DNA from: Neobacillus soli NBRC 102451
GTDB taxonomy: Bacteria; Bacillota; Bacilli; Bacillales; Cytobacillaceae
Length of the DNA stretch: 64,000 bases
Direction of reading: 5' to 3'
Assembly (NCBI RefSeq): GCF_001591665.1
Contig: NZ_BCVI01000029.1
Coordinates: forward strand, 1 to 64,000
Under the pieces are notes generated by a model. That model searched no databases. It saw only the letters and a program-made list of their open reading frames with translations, and had not been told where the DNA came from. Below are positions 25,380-34,232 of this stretch, piece by piece. Position 1 is the stretch's first letter. Each line of letters opens with the position of its first letter. Made by a program: the position numbers and the translations under genes.

Positions 25380-26108
25380 CTAGTAATTTCTCTCAATGAC
25401 AAAATGGGCCAAATCGCCTCGATAGATTGTTTTCGAATATTCTATGATGGTGCCATCATTAAGATAGGCTATAGTATCGAGTGCAAAGCAAGGCTCGCCA
25501 AGGCTGATGTGAAGTCTTTTGGCTGAGTCCTTATCGGCAGTAAACAATTCAAGACTTTCCATTGTTTTGCTTATTTTTAACCCGTATTGAGTTTCCAAAA
25601 GGTTATATAATGATTTTTCACATGCTTCTCTATTTAAAGCAGGCGTTTTATACCATGGTAAATAGGCAATTTCATACTGGAGCGGTTCGTCATTGACAAA
25701 ACGAACCCTCTCGAGCATATTGACGGGCTCGCCCTCGGGTATCTTTAACTGCTCACTAAGATATTCGTCCGCGGGAATTACATCCAGCTGTAGAACTTTA
25801 ATTAACGGTTTTTTTCCCTGCATGGTAATTTGTTTCGAAAAATGTTCCACCGTCGTGGTTAAGATTTGTTTTACTTTGTTTACAGACACAAAGGTCCCGC
25901 TTCCTCGTTTCCGATAAACATAACCTTCCGCCGTTAATTGTTGTAAGGCAGTTCGTACGGTTGTCCGGCTGACCCCATACTTTTCACAAAATTCTGCCTC
26001 CGTTGGCAGCTGAGAGTCTGGTTTATATTCTCCCTCATTAATTAATTGGAGGATTGCATCCTTCACCTTCAGGTTTAGTGCACTTCCATCTTTCGCTTCT
26101 ATTGTCAT
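25380..26108 (-). CDS. GntR-family (HutC/UTRA) regulator of the chitobiose operon
   Basis: 242 residues. Winged-helix DNA-binding domain about 8-75 (LPTEAEFCEKYGVSRTTVRTALQQL ... YVYRKRGSGTFV) and a UTRA effector domain about 95-238 with PLQYEIAYLPWYKTP. UTRA repressors bind phosphorylated sugars. It is divergent from the chitobiose PTS operon, and an AATTTGT-CATA-ACAAATT palindrome overlaps the operon promoter, so it is probably its local repressor, relieved by a phosphorylated disaccharide (inference). Confidence 0.85.
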   Translation of the reverse strand: MTIEAKDGSALNLKVKDAILQLINEGEYKPDSQLPTEAEFCEKYGVSRTTVRTALQQLTAEGYVYRKRGSGTFVSVNKVKQILTTTVEHFSKQITMQGKKPLIKVLQLDVIPADEYLSEQLKIPEGEPVNMLERVRFVNDEPLQYEIAYLPWYKTPALNREACEKSLYNLLETQYGLKISKTMESLELFTADKDSAKRLHISLGEPCFALDTIAYLNDGTIIEYSKTIYRGDLAHFVIERNY

Positions 26109-26180
26109 ATTGAACCCCCTCCCTCATTACTATAAATAATCAAAAATCATCAAGGTAATGTCTAAAAAGACAATTTTTAA

Positions 26181-26213
26181 AATTTGTCATAACAAATTGT
26201 TAAATTGTATTAT
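26181..26213 (+). promoter_or_regulatory. chb promoter with overlapping operator palindrome
   Basis: TTGTCA (26184-26189), 18-base spacer and TATTAT (26208-26213) form a sigma-A promoter. A perfect 7-bp inverted repeat AATTTGT-CATA-ACAAATT (26181-26198) covers the -35 element and is the likely GntR-family operator. Confidence 0.6.
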
Positions 26214-26367
26214 AAATATTCTGAATCATTAATACAATGATAATGCAACATTGTGTCAGTATTTTTTTCAGGAGGTGAAGGGGTAAAAGATACCGTGCAC
26301 AGCTTTTCGGAATCAGTTCTTTCAGTTGTCTATCCGCAACGTTTATTGATGCTCTTATTTTTATTAT

Positions 26368-26381
26368 TGTAATCGCTTTCA
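26368..26381 (+). promoter_or_regulatory. CcpA cre site in the chb leader
   Basis: TGTAATCGCTTTCA matches the cre consensus TGWAANCGNTNWCA at every defined position. It is about 155 bases downstream of the promoter and 20 bases before the EIIB start, a roadblock position for carbon catabolite repression. Confidence 0.75.
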
Positions 26382-26401
26382 ATTCAGGTAGGAGGTTTAG
26401 A

Positions 26402-26710
26402 ATGAAAATTTTATTATGCTGCTCCGCCGGTATGTCGACAAGTCTGTTAGTTTCAAAGATGGAAGCAAGTGCAAAGTCACAAGGAATCGACTGTAAAATC
26501 TGGGCCGTCGGTTCGACGGAAATAAATGAACAAATCAATCATGCGGATGTCCTGCTGCTTGGACCACAGGTTCGCTATCTGCTCGCACAGCTAAAGAAGG
26601 CCGGGGCGGAAAAGGGAATTCCTGTAGATTCTATTAACCCAAGGCATTATGGCCTTTGCAATGGGGAGGAAGTATTGAAGCAAGCGATTCATCTCATAAA
26701 AGGGGAGTGA
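26402..26710 (+). CDS. chbB: PTS lactose/cellobiose/chitobiose-family EIIB
   Basis: 102 residues, the normal EIIB-Lac/Cel size. The phospho-acceptor Cys7 lies in the P-loop [11 protein letters not shown]. It carries phosphate from EIIA to the incoming disaccharide. GTAGGAGG lies before the ATG. Only 7 bases separate it from the EIIC gene, indicating one operon. The ChbG and GH4 genes downstream point to N,N'-diacetylchitobiose rather than cellobiose. Confidence 0.9.
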   Translation: MKILLCCSAGMSTSLLVSKMEASAKSQGIDCKIWAVGSTEINEQINHADVLLLGPQVRYLLAQLKKAGAEKGIPVDSINPRHYGLCNGEEVLKQAIHLIKGE

Positions 26711-26717
26711 GGGCCAG

Positions 26718-28073
26718 ATGAATTTTGTTGATAAATATATAATGCCGTTTGCAAATAAGCTTGGCAGCAACAGGCATCTTCTTGCCATTCGTGATGCATT
26801 GGTCGGAATGATTGCCATCACAATGATTGGTTCGTTATCTGTGCTATTAACGAACCTAGGCCAAGTACCTGGGATTGGTAAATATTATGAAAAGTTTATG
26901 ATATCCATCTTCGGTGAAACATGGAAAACTTTAGGTGGAGATATCTGGTGGGGAACACTTGCCTTCATGACAATCTTTGCGGTCTTTGGAATTGCCAATA
27001 GACTGGCACGCTCTTATGGCGATGATGGGTTCGAGGCAATGCTTGTCGCTGCGGCTTCCTTTTTTGTACTTATACCGCAAGTAGCCAATGTCACTCTTAC
27101 ACCTGAGGGAGGAGAAGCGGTAACTGGAGGCGCATGGGGGTTTATTAGCTGGAATTATTTCAATGCTACCGCTTTATTCACCGGGATTATCGTCGCCATC
27201 GTGGCAACGGAAATATTTGTCCGGCTGGCGAAGGTGAAGTATCTAGTCATTAAATTGCCTGATGGTGTGCCACCAGCGGTTGCTCGCTCATTTGCGAAAC
27301 TACTTCCGGGAATGGTGACGATTTTTACTCTCGGTCTTTTCGGGCTAATTTTACGAAAATTTATTAGTGATGGTGCCTATCTTAATGATTGGATCAACAA
27401 AGTACTTGTCTCACCGCTTACCGGTGCAGTCGATACATTGCCATTTGCGATATTAATCGTTGCCTTGGTACATGGCTTTTGGATTCTCGGTCTTCACGGA
27501 CCAAATATACTCGGTGGCATCACAACACCTTTAATGACAAAACTGGGTCAAGATAATATCAATATGTATGCACAGGGCGTTGATGATTTAGGCAAATATC
27601 ACGTTCTATCTGGCTCCTTCTTGGATGCCTTCGTTTATTTGGGTGGTTCCGGGGCAACGTTAGGTTTAATCATTGCCATGTTTATCGCCGGTCGAAAACG
27701 CTATAAGCAAATGCTCGCTTTGGGGACACCCCCTGGAATTTTTCAAATCAATGAACCTATTTTGTTCGGACTGCCCATTGTCTTGAATCCAATCTGGTTT
27801 ATACCATTCATTCTCGGTCCGATCATTATGACCATCGTCGCCTATACTTCGATTAGTCTAGGCTTAGTTCACCCAGTTGTAGCGGATATTCCTTGGGTGA
27901 CACCAGCTATTATGGGCGGATTACTGGCAACGGGCGGGCACATTTCCGGGGCCATTTTAGCAGCAGTGAATTTAGTGATTTCAGTTCTCCTTTACCTGCC
28001 ATTTGTGTTTGTTACGGGAAGAATGGATGCGAAAAAGGCACAGGAGGCACCAGGGGATACTCCAACAACCTAG
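26718..28073 (+). CDS. chbC: PTS lactose/cellobiose/chitobiose-family EIIC
   Basis: 451 residues with about ten membrane helices and the re-entrant loops of the EIIC glucose superfamily. It carries the segment GFWILGLHGPNILGGITTP and the substrate-site motif GIFQINEPILFGLPIVLNP. Transports the disaccharide with concomitant phosphorylation. GGGGAGTGAGGG overlaps the end of chbB. The C-terminal tail is short and hydrophilic. Confidence 0.92.
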   Translation: MNFVDKYIMPFANKLGSNRHLLAIRDALVGMIAITMIGSLSVLLTNLGQVPGIGKYYEKFMISIFGETWKTLGGDIWWGTLAFMTIFAVFGIANRLARSYGDDGFEAMLVAAASFFVLIPQVANVTLTPEGGEAVTGGAWGFISWNYFNATALFTGIIVAIVATEIFVRLAKVKYLVIKLPDGVPPAVARSFAKLLPGMVTIFTLGLFGLILRKFISDGAYLNDWINKVLVSPLTGAVDTLPFAILIVALVHGFWILGLHGPNILGGITTPLMTKLGQDNINMYAQGVDDLGKYHVLSGSFLDAFVYLGGSGATLGLIIAMFIAGRKRYKQMLALGTPPGIFQINEPILFGLPIVLNPIWFIPFILGPIIMTIVAYTSISLGLVHPVVADIPWVTPAIMGGLLATGGHISGAILAAVNLVISVLLYLPFVFVTGRMDAKKAQEAPGDTPTT

Positions 28074-28210
28074 CTTTTCTTAGTTAAATTTCAAGCCATG
28101 GGCAATTCAGGAAAATGGCTTCTACTCTGGTCATTGCTCAGGGAATCGTATTGTTTGAAACAACCCGAATAGCTTATTTAAATAGATGATACAACCAGAG
28201 GTGTGATGGA

Positions 28211-29545
28211 ATGAAAACAGGTTTGAAAATTGTAACAATTGGCGGCGGGTCCAGCTATACACCCGAACTAATTGAAGGATTTATAAATTATTATCATGAA
28301 TTACCAGTCCGTGAAATATGGCTTGTTGACGTGAAAGAGGGACGAGAAAAACTTGAAATTGTCGGCAATCTGGCGAAAAGAATGGTCAAAAAAGCTGGAG
28401 TTCCGATTGAAATCCATTTGACATTAAACCGAAAAGAAGCATTGAAGTCTGCAGATTTTGTAACCACTCAATTCCGGGTAGGTTTGCTTGCCGCAAGGGG
28501 GAAGGATGAGAGTATTCCCTTGAAGCACGGTGTTCTCGGCCAGGAAACCAATGGACCTGGCGGCTTATTTAAAGCCCTAAGGACCATTCCTGTAATTCTT
28601 GATATTTGTGCGGAGATGGAGGAATTATGCCCAAATGCCTGGCTGATTAACTTTACCAACCCTGCCGGCATGGTCACAGAGGCTGTGCTTAGACATAGTA
28701 CTATTAAAAAAGTCGTCGGCTTGTGCAATGTGCCAATTGGCATGGAGATGGGTGTCGCCAAGCTATTAGATGTGGACCACAACAGAGTGCGCATCGATTT
28801 CGCCGGCTTGAATCATATGGTGTATGGACTGGATGTTTTTGTTGATGGCGTATCCGTGAAGGATCAAGTGATTTCCCTCATTACCGATCCGAAAAAAAGC
28901 ATTACGATGCAAAACATTCACGCAATGGGCTGGGAGCCGGAATTCCTGAAAGCGTTAGATGTTCTTCCGTGTCCGTATCACAATTACTATTATAAATCCG
29001 AAGAGATGCTAGAAAAGGAATTGAATAATTTTAAAGATGGCGGAACACGTGCGGAGGTGGTCAAAAAGCTGGAAGCGGAGCTGTTTGAGTTGTATAAAAA
29101 TCCTAATTTAGCCATTAAACCTCCGCAGTTGGAGAAGCGTGGCGGTGCTTATTATAGCGAAGCTGCTGTACGGCTTATCCACTCCATGTATACGGATAAA
29201 CGTGATATTCAGGCAGTAAACACCAGGAATAACGGGGCGATTGCCAGTATCCCGTTTGATTCTGCAGTAGAAATCAGCTGCATCATTACAAAGGATGGAC
29301 CAAAGCCGATCGCGATCGAGGATTTACCGATTCAAGTGCGCGGCTTAGTTCAGCAAATCAAATCCTTTGAACGGGCAGCCATTGACGCAAGCGTTAGCGG
29401 CGACTATGGAACAGCATTGCTTGCAATGACCATCAACCCGCTTGTCCCGAGCGACACTAAAGCGAAAGTCATCTTGGACGAAATGCTAGAGGCCCATAAA
29501 GAATATCTACCGCAGTTTCATTCTTTTTCAGAGAAAGGGGTTTAA
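28211..29545 (+). CDS. GH4 6-phospho-beta-glucosidase
   Basis: 444 residues of glycoside hydrolase family 4, which needs NAD+ and a divalent metal. N-terminal Rossmann motif [43 protein letters not shown], and metal/catalytic CNVPIG with later NH motif AGLNHMVYG. Hydrolyses the phosphorylated disaccharide in the cytoplasm. In chb operons the GH4 enzyme ChbF acts on deacetylated chitobiose-6-phosphate; LicH/CelF-type cellobiose activity is the alternative. A 137-base gap with no terminator T-run separates it from chbC. Confidence 0.9.
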   Translation: MKTGLKIVTIGGGSSYTPELIEGFINYYHELPVREIWLVDVKEGREKLEIVGNLAKRMVKKAGVPIEIHLTLNRKEALKSADFVTTQFRVGLLAARGKDESIPLKHGVLGQETNGPGGLFKALRTIPVILDICAEMEELCPNAWLINFTNPAGMVTEAVLRHSTIKKVVGLCNVPIGMEMGVAKLLDVDHNRVRIDFAGLNHMVYGLDVFVDGVSVKDQVISLITDPKKSITMQNIHAMGWEPEFLKALDVLPCPYHNYYYKSEEMLEKELNNFKDGGTRAEVVKKLEAELFELYKNPNLAIKPPQLEKRGGAYYSEAAVRLIHSMYTDKRDIQAVNTRNNGAIASIPFDSAVEISCIITKDGPKPIAIEDLPIQVRGLVQQIKSFERAAIDASVSGDYGTALLAMTINPLVPSDTKAKVILDEMLEAHKEYLPQFHSFSEKGV

Positions 29546-29551
29546 AAAAGA

Positions 29552-29860
29552 ATGGAAAACTTAGAATCAATCGTTTTTCAAATCATCCTTCATGGCGGCA
29601 ACGGGAGGAGCTCCGCGATGGAAGCAATCCATGCAGCAAAACAGGGTGACTTTGAAGGGGCCAAGGATAAATTACAGGAATCAATGGATGCCTTGAACGA
29701 GGCTCATCATATTCAGACCTCCTTGATTCAAGGGGAGATACGCGGAGAAAAAACGGAACTCTCGCTGCTAATGGTTCATGCACAGGATCATTTAATGAAC
29801 GCGATGACAGTGAGGGATATGGCCGCTGAAATGGTTGAGCTTTACCAAAAAATCAAATGA
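29552..29860 (+). CDS. chbA: PTS lactose/cellobiose/chitobiose-family EIIA
   Basis: 102 residues, all-helical trimeric EIIA-Lac type. Phospho-acceptor His76 lies in LLMVHAQDHLMNAM, and the N-terminal helix contains ILHGGNGRSSAMEAI. It accepts phosphate from HPr and passes it to EIIB. It begins 6 bases after the GH4 gene, with AGAAAGGGG as ribosome site, so the four genes are co-translated from one mRNA. Confidence 0.92.
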   Translation: MENLESIVFQIILHGGNGRSSAMEAIHAAKQGDFEGAKDKLQESMDALNEAHHIQTSLIQGEIRGEKTELSLLMVHAQDHLMNAMTVRDMAAEMVELYQKIK

Positions 29861-29903
29861 TTTAACATGAAAGCGGAGAAAAAACCATTAAGGTGATAAA
29901 AAC

Positions 29904-30620
29904 ATGATTAAATTAATTGTTAATGCGGATGACTTCGGGTTAAGTCGCGGCGTAAATTACGGAATCCTCGATAGCTATTTATATGGAATTGTCAATTCTA
30001 CAACGATGATGATGAATATGGGCGGCACAGAACATGCCATTCAATTGGCCAAAAATAACCCAGAACTACGGGTAGGAATTCATCTGGTCCTTACAGGCGG
30101 GAAGCCCTTAACAGAAAATGTCCCATCATTGGTTGGTAAAGATGGTTATTTTAAATCCTTATCAGATTTTAATAATGGCAAAGATTTATCATTAGCTGAA
30201 GTAGAAAAAGAATGGAAAGCTCAATTCGAACGATTTATCTCTTCTGGGCTGCGGCCGACACATTTCGACAGCCATCACCATGTCCATATACTCAAAGAGC
30301 TGCAGCCAGTGGTCCAAAAACTGTCAGAAACGTACGGGCTACCAGTTAGGAGAAATGGGGGAAAGGCGATTGAGGGCACAGCATCCTTCTCCGATTTATC
30401 CCTGATTGATTTCTATGGAGAAGGTGTCACAGAAAGCTATTTTACCAACCTCTCGGCGTGGATTGAAGATGGTCAGACCGTTGAAATCATGTGTCATCCA
30501 GCCTATTTGGATCATGTCCTCCTTAATGGATCCTCATATAATGTGCAGCGGTTAATAGAGCTGGAAATTTTGACGACAGTAAAATTGCCTGGAAATCTTG
30601 TATTATTGAAAAATAATTAG
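29904..30620 (+). CDS. chbG: Chitooligosaccharide deacetylase ChbG/YdjC family
   Basis: 238 residues. Metal-site motifs VNADDFG at the N terminus, GIHLVLTGG, and THFDSHHHVH mid-protein define the YdjC/ChbG fold. In E. coli ChbG removes one acetyl group from chitobiose-6-phosphate so that the operon regulator and ChbF can use it. Its presence at the operon end is the best evidence that the substrate is chitobiose. AAGGTG precedes the ATG. Terminator follows at 30627-30660. Confidence 0.9.
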   Translation: MIKLIVNADDFGLSRGVNYGILDSYLYGIVNSTTMMMNMGGTEHAIQLAKNNPELRVGIHLVLTGGKPLTENVPSLVGKDGYFKSLSDFNNGKDLSLAEVEKEWKAQFERFISSGLRPTHFDSHHHVHILKELQPVVQKLSETYGLPVRRNGGKAIEGTASFSDLSLIDFYGEGVTESYFTNLSAWIEDGQTVEIMCHPAYLDHVLLNGSSYNVQRLIELEILTTVKLPGNLVLLKNN

Positions 30621-30626
30621 AGAATA

Positions 30627-30660
30627 AAACGGAATCTTTAATCTTGGTTCCGTTTTTTCT
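30627..30660 (+). terminator. Terminator of the chb operon
   Basis: AAAACGGAA (30627-30635) pairs with TTCCGTTTT (30648-30656), followed by further T. Confidence 0.85.
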
Positions 30661-30786
30661 TGTCTATAAGAATAGGGTTCAATAAGATGTCAAATTTCAT
30701 TACACAACGTCTCGAGTAAATATTCATCTATCGTTTGGTCAATAATTACATTGTGAGTATTCGATTAAACATGAAGGATGAATCAA

Positions 30787-31497
30787 ATGGAAAATTTAAT
30801 AATTACCATTTCACGCACTTGTGTTTCCTTTTTAATCCTAATGATTGTTTCGTTATGGATAGGGAAACAAGTAAATTCCAGTAATAACCATTACAATTTT
30901 GCTCTATCTATCACCATTGGTTCTTTTATTGCAAATATGGGGTTTGATACCTATTTAAAATTTGTTCCCATGCTGGTAGCGTTCCTTGCCCTTATTACCA
31001 TGTATTTTTTTAGCTCGCTTATTTCAACCCATAGCAGACGGTTTCGATTGTTGCTGTCAGGGGAGCCGACAGTCGTTATGGAGAAAGGGAAAATCTTAGA
31101 TGAGAATATGAAAAAAATTAGGTATACCTTAGATGACTTAAACCAGCAGCTACGGGAGCAGGGGGTATTCAATATATTTGAAGTGGAATATGCACTTTTA
31201 GAGGTTAGCGGAAAGCTGTCCGTTATGAAAAAAACACACTTTCAAAATTTAACCAAAGGGGATTTTAATCCAATTGGTCTTAATAAGGCAGTAAAACTTC
31301 CTAAAGAACTAATCATGGACGGGGAGGAAGTCGAGAAGAATTTTAACTCCCACTATTCAAGCGCGTGGCTTGATCAGGAATTGAAAATAAGAAATTTACA
31401 GATGAAAGACATTCAGTATGCCGTTATTTCGTCAAATGGTTCGCTATTTATTGATTTATATGACGACCATTTAACAGCGCCATTGGATCGGGAATAG
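30787..31497 (+). CDS. DUF421 (YetF-like) membrane protein
   Basis: About 236 residues. Three N-terminal membrane helices (roughly residues 5-85, with ALSITIGSFIANMGFD) are followed by a cytoplasmic domain with the DUF421 pattern SGEPTVVMEKGKILDENMKKIRYTLDDL. Paralogues YetF, YdfS, YrbG and YkjA occur in Bacillus; some are spore or germination-associated, but no function is established here. The frame begins at ATG 30778; GAAGG 9 bases before ATG 30787 favours the second Met. Confidence 0.8.
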   Translation: MENLIITISRTCVSFLILMIVSLWIGKQVNSSNNHYNFALSITIGSFIANMGFDTYLKFVPMLVAFLALITMYFFSSLISTHSRRFRLLLSGEPTVVMEKGKILDENMKKIRYTLDDLNQQLREQGVFNIFEVEYALLEVSGKLSVMKKTHFQNLTKGDFNPIGLNKAVKLPKELIMDGEEVEKNFNSHYSSAWLDQELKIRNLQMKDIQYAVISSNGSLFIDLYDDHLTAPLDRE

Positions 31498-31589
31498 TGT
31501 TTTTTCACAAAGTCCATCAATACCGGGTTCTTAATAAATATCCAAAGCAAATTTGTTATTCAATAAATTCCTTCTATTTTGAATAAAAA

Positions 31590-31622
31590 TTGGGAACTTC
31601 CCAATCGTGGAAGTTCCCTTTC
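31590..31622. terminator. Bidirectional terminator
   Basis: GGGAACTTCC (31592-31601) pairs with GGAAGTTCCC (31609-31618). It is T-rich on both exits and separates the convergent DUF421 and mini-protein genes. Confidence 0.8.
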
Positions 31623-31649
31623 TGAATAATAATTAGCTGTTTTAGTCAA

Positions 31650-31799
31650 TCAATAAAAACAAGCTGCACCAACGATAATTAATAAGATAAACAATACAAC
31701 GATTAAGGCAAATGCGCCAGCGCCGCCAAAACCAACACCTCCACCATAGCCATATCCGCCACATCCACCACATCCACCGTAGCCAAATCCACCGTACAT
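31650..31799 (-). CDS. YjcZ-family sporulation mini-protein
   Basis: 49 residues. A Gly/Tyr/Cys-rich N-terminal half (MYGGFGYGGCGGCGGYGYGG) is followed by one membrane helix (AFALIVVLFILLIIVGAACFY). This is the YjcZ/TIGR01732-type small membrane protein made during sporulation in bacilli. GGGGGG lies before the ATG. A longer in-frame opening upstream runs through the neighbouring mini-gene out of frame and is not real. Probably a spore-envelope component. Confidence 0.85.
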   Translation of the reverse strand: MYGGFGYGGCGGCGGYGYGGGVGFGGAGAFALIVVLFILLIIVGAACFY

Positions 31800-31831
31800 A
31801 GAAAAATCCCCCCTTTCATTGGATTTAATAA

Positions 31832-31993
31832 TTAATAATAGCCTCCGCCGCAGCCGCCGTAGCCTCCGCCGTAGCCTCCGCCGCAGCCGCCGCCGTAGCC
31901 TCCGCCCATAAACGAGGCACCCACAATTATAAGCAGGATAAACAAGACAACAATTAAGGCGAAGCCACCACCTGAACCAACACCATCTGACAT
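31832..31993 (-). CDS. Second YjcZ-like mini-protein with reversed module order
   Basis: 53 residues. It starts MSDGVGSGGG, followed at once by the helix FALIVVLFILLIIVGASF. The Gly/Tyr/Cys-rich repeats (GGGYGGGCGGGYGGGYGGCGGGYY) come last. The helix is almost identical to that of the gene at 31650-31799, but the Gly-rich half is on the opposite side. AGGGAGG lies 8 bases before the ATG. The two genes are 32 bases apart, on one strand. Confidence 0.8.
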   Translation of the reverse strand: MSDGVGSGGGFALIVVLFILLIIVGASFMGGGYGGGCGGGYGGGYGGCGGGYY

Positions 31994-32202
31994 TCAACAA
32001 ACCTCCCTTACATTAGGTTAATAATAAAATATGTAAAAAATGAAAAGAGGGTTGGGCACAATGAAAATAACTAAGAACAGAAGTTTGTCCAATCAGAAAA
32101 AATGTGAAACTGTGGAATAGAGGGTGGTTGGTTTGGTTTGTGGCTATTTCTCGCGGGAATTGGGCAGGGGATGCTTAAAAATGGGTTTAATTTCCAATAA
32201 AG

Positions 32203-32231
32203 AAGGCAAGCCCGTTTATACAGGCTTGCCA
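32203..32231 (-). terminator. Terminator of the S1-domain gene
   Basis: GGCAAGCC (32205-32212) and GGCTTGCC (32223-32230) pair; read on the minus strand a short T-rich stretch (TTCTTTA) follows. Confidence 0.65.
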
Positions 32232-32261
32232 TTATCTATATGATGTTAAAAACGCAGCAAG

Positions 32262-32714
32262 TTATCCGCGTCTTCCGCCTCGACCGCCTCGTTTGGTTTC
32301 TGTGCTGCGTTTGAGCGTAGATAAATTTTCTTCACTTGCTTTTAAAAACTTAGCCATTTTATCTTCAAAGTTTTCTTTCGGTTTGAAACTGCTGCCTTTT
32401 GAACGGAAATCTTTAGAACGGCTATCAACTCTTCCCTGCCGCGGCGGGCGTTGTGAATAAGAAGAGGTTTGTCCTTCGGGTCTGTCTATTGCTTTTTTGA
32501 TGGACAAGGCAGTTTTTCCGTCTTTTTCACTAATCACCTTTACTTCAATCATGTCGCCTACTTTAAGATGGTCATTCACATCTTTTACATAGCTGTCCGC
32601 AACCTCACTGATATGGACAAGACCTGTTAAGCCACCCGGTAATTCTACGAACGCTCCAAAATTAGTGATTCCTGTTACTTTACCTTGTACTTTGCTGCCT
32701 ACTTCGACTGACAT
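32262..32714 (-). CDS. S1 RNA-binding domain protein, YabR/YugI-like
   Basis: About 150 residues. An S1 domain (2-75: VEVGSKVQGKVTGITNFGAFVELPGGLTGLVHISEVADSYVKD, described in parts) is followed by a basic, Ser/Arg/Gly-rich tail ending GGRGGRRG. Closely resembles Bacillus YabR; such proteins bind RNA or ribosomes. The frame opens at a TTG (32735) lying inside the ribosome site, so ATG 32714 (MSVEVGSK) is taken. Stands alone. Confidence 0.85.
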   Translation of the reverse strand: MSVEVGSKVQGKVTGITNFGAFVELPGGLTGLVHISEVADSYVKDVNDHLKVGDMIEVKVISEKDGKTALSIKKAIDRPEGQTSSYSQRPPRQGRVDSRSKDFRSKGSSFKPKENFEDKMAKFLKASEENLSTLKRSTETKRGGRGGRRG

Positions 32715-33003
32715 AGAAATATAGTTCCCCCTCAATAATGTAAATACCGTTTAATTATAACAAATTATTAGGAAAAATAAAATCATCTATTTTTCCGGGG
32801 ATATTTTCTTCCATCTCTTCAATGGAATGACATCCGCTTTTATTCACTTCGCGGGTTGATAATGATATATTAAACGATATTAGGGTGGCATTGAAAGAAC
32901 AGGAAGATTTGGTGTCAGGCACCGAAAGAACGCTCTATTTATCATAAAGGGTAAAGAGCAAATCGTTGCTATTACCATTACCTTTCGAAGGGAGTAGAAA
33001 ACG

Positions 33004-34107
33004 TTGGACAAACATCATAGTTTATTAGAAGCATTTAAACAAACAAAATATCAGGTAACGGGTCATGGTTCAAGAAAAATTCAAATTCTGAAATCGGCTT
33101 TGAAGGATAGGGCTGAACAACTGGAAAGCGATGTTTATGGGAAAGGTAAAATCATCGAAGATTTCCAGGAGAAGATGGCTGCCTATTTGGGTAAAGAAGC
33201 TGCCGTCTTTTTCCCTAGTGGAACGATGGCCCAGCAAATTGCCTTAAGAATTTGGTGTGATCAAAAAGGACTTAGAAAAGTGGCATATCATCCCTTGTGT
33301 CATTTAGAGATTCATGAAGAAGATGGATTAAAAGAGTTGCATCATATCGAACCAGTTTTATTGGCAGATAAAAACAGGTTAATTCAACTGGAAGATGTTG
33401 TCGACATGGAGGAGAACATTGCCTGTTTATTGCTGGAATTACCACAACGTGAAATAGGAGGACAACTACCAAACTATAAAACTCTGGAGGAAATTTCAAC
33501 TTATTGTCGTGAAAAAGGGGTTAAATTACATTTAGATGGTGCGAGACTTTTTGAAATTCTTCCCTTTTATGAAAAGTCTGCGGCTGAAATCTGTGCTCTA
33601 TTTGATAGTGTATATATCTCTTTTTACAAAGGAATTGGCGGGATTGCCGGAGCCATTCTTGCAGGTGAAAAACTATTCACTGAGGAATCAAAGGTATGGA
33701 AAAGGCGCCATGGCGGGGATTTAATTAGCCTTTATCCATATATCCTTAGTGCTGACTATTATTTCGATCAGAGGAAAGGTAAGTTTCATCAGTATTATAA
33801 CGAAGCGAAAAAGCTGGCCGAATTCTATAATCAATGTCATGCTGTTTCAACTAGACCCTCGGAACCGGTCTCTAATATGTTCCATGTCCATTTTGATGCG
33901 CCAAAAGAGGAGATTGAAGCGATTTTAATTGAAATCTGTCAAACCACCGATGTTGGTTTATCAGGCTATATCAGGGAAGTCAGTAAGACGACAAGTTTTT
34001 ATGAAGTAAGCATTGGAGATTTGTATGCCCACATACCCAACGAAAAATTAAAAAAGGTCTTCCGTCTTCTTGAAGAGAAAATGAAGGAAATTTCACAGCA
34101 AAGTTAA
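33004..34107 (+). CDS. PLP-dependent beta-eliminating lyase / threonine aldolase family
   Basis: 367 residues of fold-type I. VFFPSGTMAQQIALR binds the cofactor phosphate, LHLDGARLFE carries the PLP Asp, and SFYKGIGGIAGAILAG holds the Schiff-base Lys. The family includes low-specificity L-threonine aldolases (threonine to glycine and acetaldehyde) and tryptophanase-like lyases; the substrate is not clear. TTG start, 9 bases after GAAGGGAG. Preceded and followed by copies of the GTGCCTGACACC repeat. Confidence 0.8.
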   Translation: MDKHHSLLEAFKQTKYQVTGHGSRKIQILKSALKDRAEQLESDVYGKGKIIEDFQEKMAAYLGKEAAVFFPSGTMAQQIALRIWCDQKGLRKVAYHPLCHLEIHEEDGLKELHHIEPVLLADKNRLIQLEDVVDMEENIACLLLELPQREIGGQLPNYKTLEEISTYCREKGVKLHLDGARLFEILPFYEKSAAEICALFDSVYISFYKGIGGIAGAILAGEKLFTEESKVWKRRHGGDLISLYPYILSADYYFDQRKGKFHQYYNEAKKLAEFYNQCHAVSTRPSEPVSNMFHVHFDAPKEEIEAILIEICQTTDVGLSGYIREVSKTTSFYEVSIGDLYAHIPNEKLKKVFRLLEEKMKEISQQS

Positions 34108-34109
34108 AT

Positions 34110-34153
34110 AAGTGCCTGACACCATCGATAAAACAGGATGGTGTCAGGCACTT
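34110..34153 (+). terminator. Perfect hairpin formed by two inverted GTGCCTGACACC repeats
   Basis: 16-bp perfect stem AAGTGCCTGACACCAT (34110-34125) with 34138-34153 and a 12-base loop, 3 bases after the lyase stop. No T-run follows, so termination would be weak or the hairpin acts in mRNA stability. Confidence 0.5.
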
Positions 34154-34195
34154 ATTAGGTTTAAAAGCTGAATTTCCACAGGTAGTAGAAAGACT

Positions 34196-34232
34196 GCCAT
34201 TAAAATTATTCTTCTAAAATAATTTTAATGGC
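34196..34232. repeat. 15-bp perfect inverted repeat upstream of brnQ
   Basis: GCCATTAAAATTATT (34196-34210) pairs with AATAATTTTAATGGC (34218-34232), loop 7. It lacks a U-tract. The rest of the 34154-34461 gap is AT-rich with no gene seen; a weak CodY-like stretch (TATTTTCGGAATCTA, 34373-34387) has five mismatches. Confidence 0.5.

Noticed and set aside
31650-32000. Single 116-residue Arg-rich minus-strand protein
   Set aside because: Its first two-thirds read the Gly-rich mini-gene at 31832-31993 in the wrong frame; two short genes with their own ribosome sites explain the region better.
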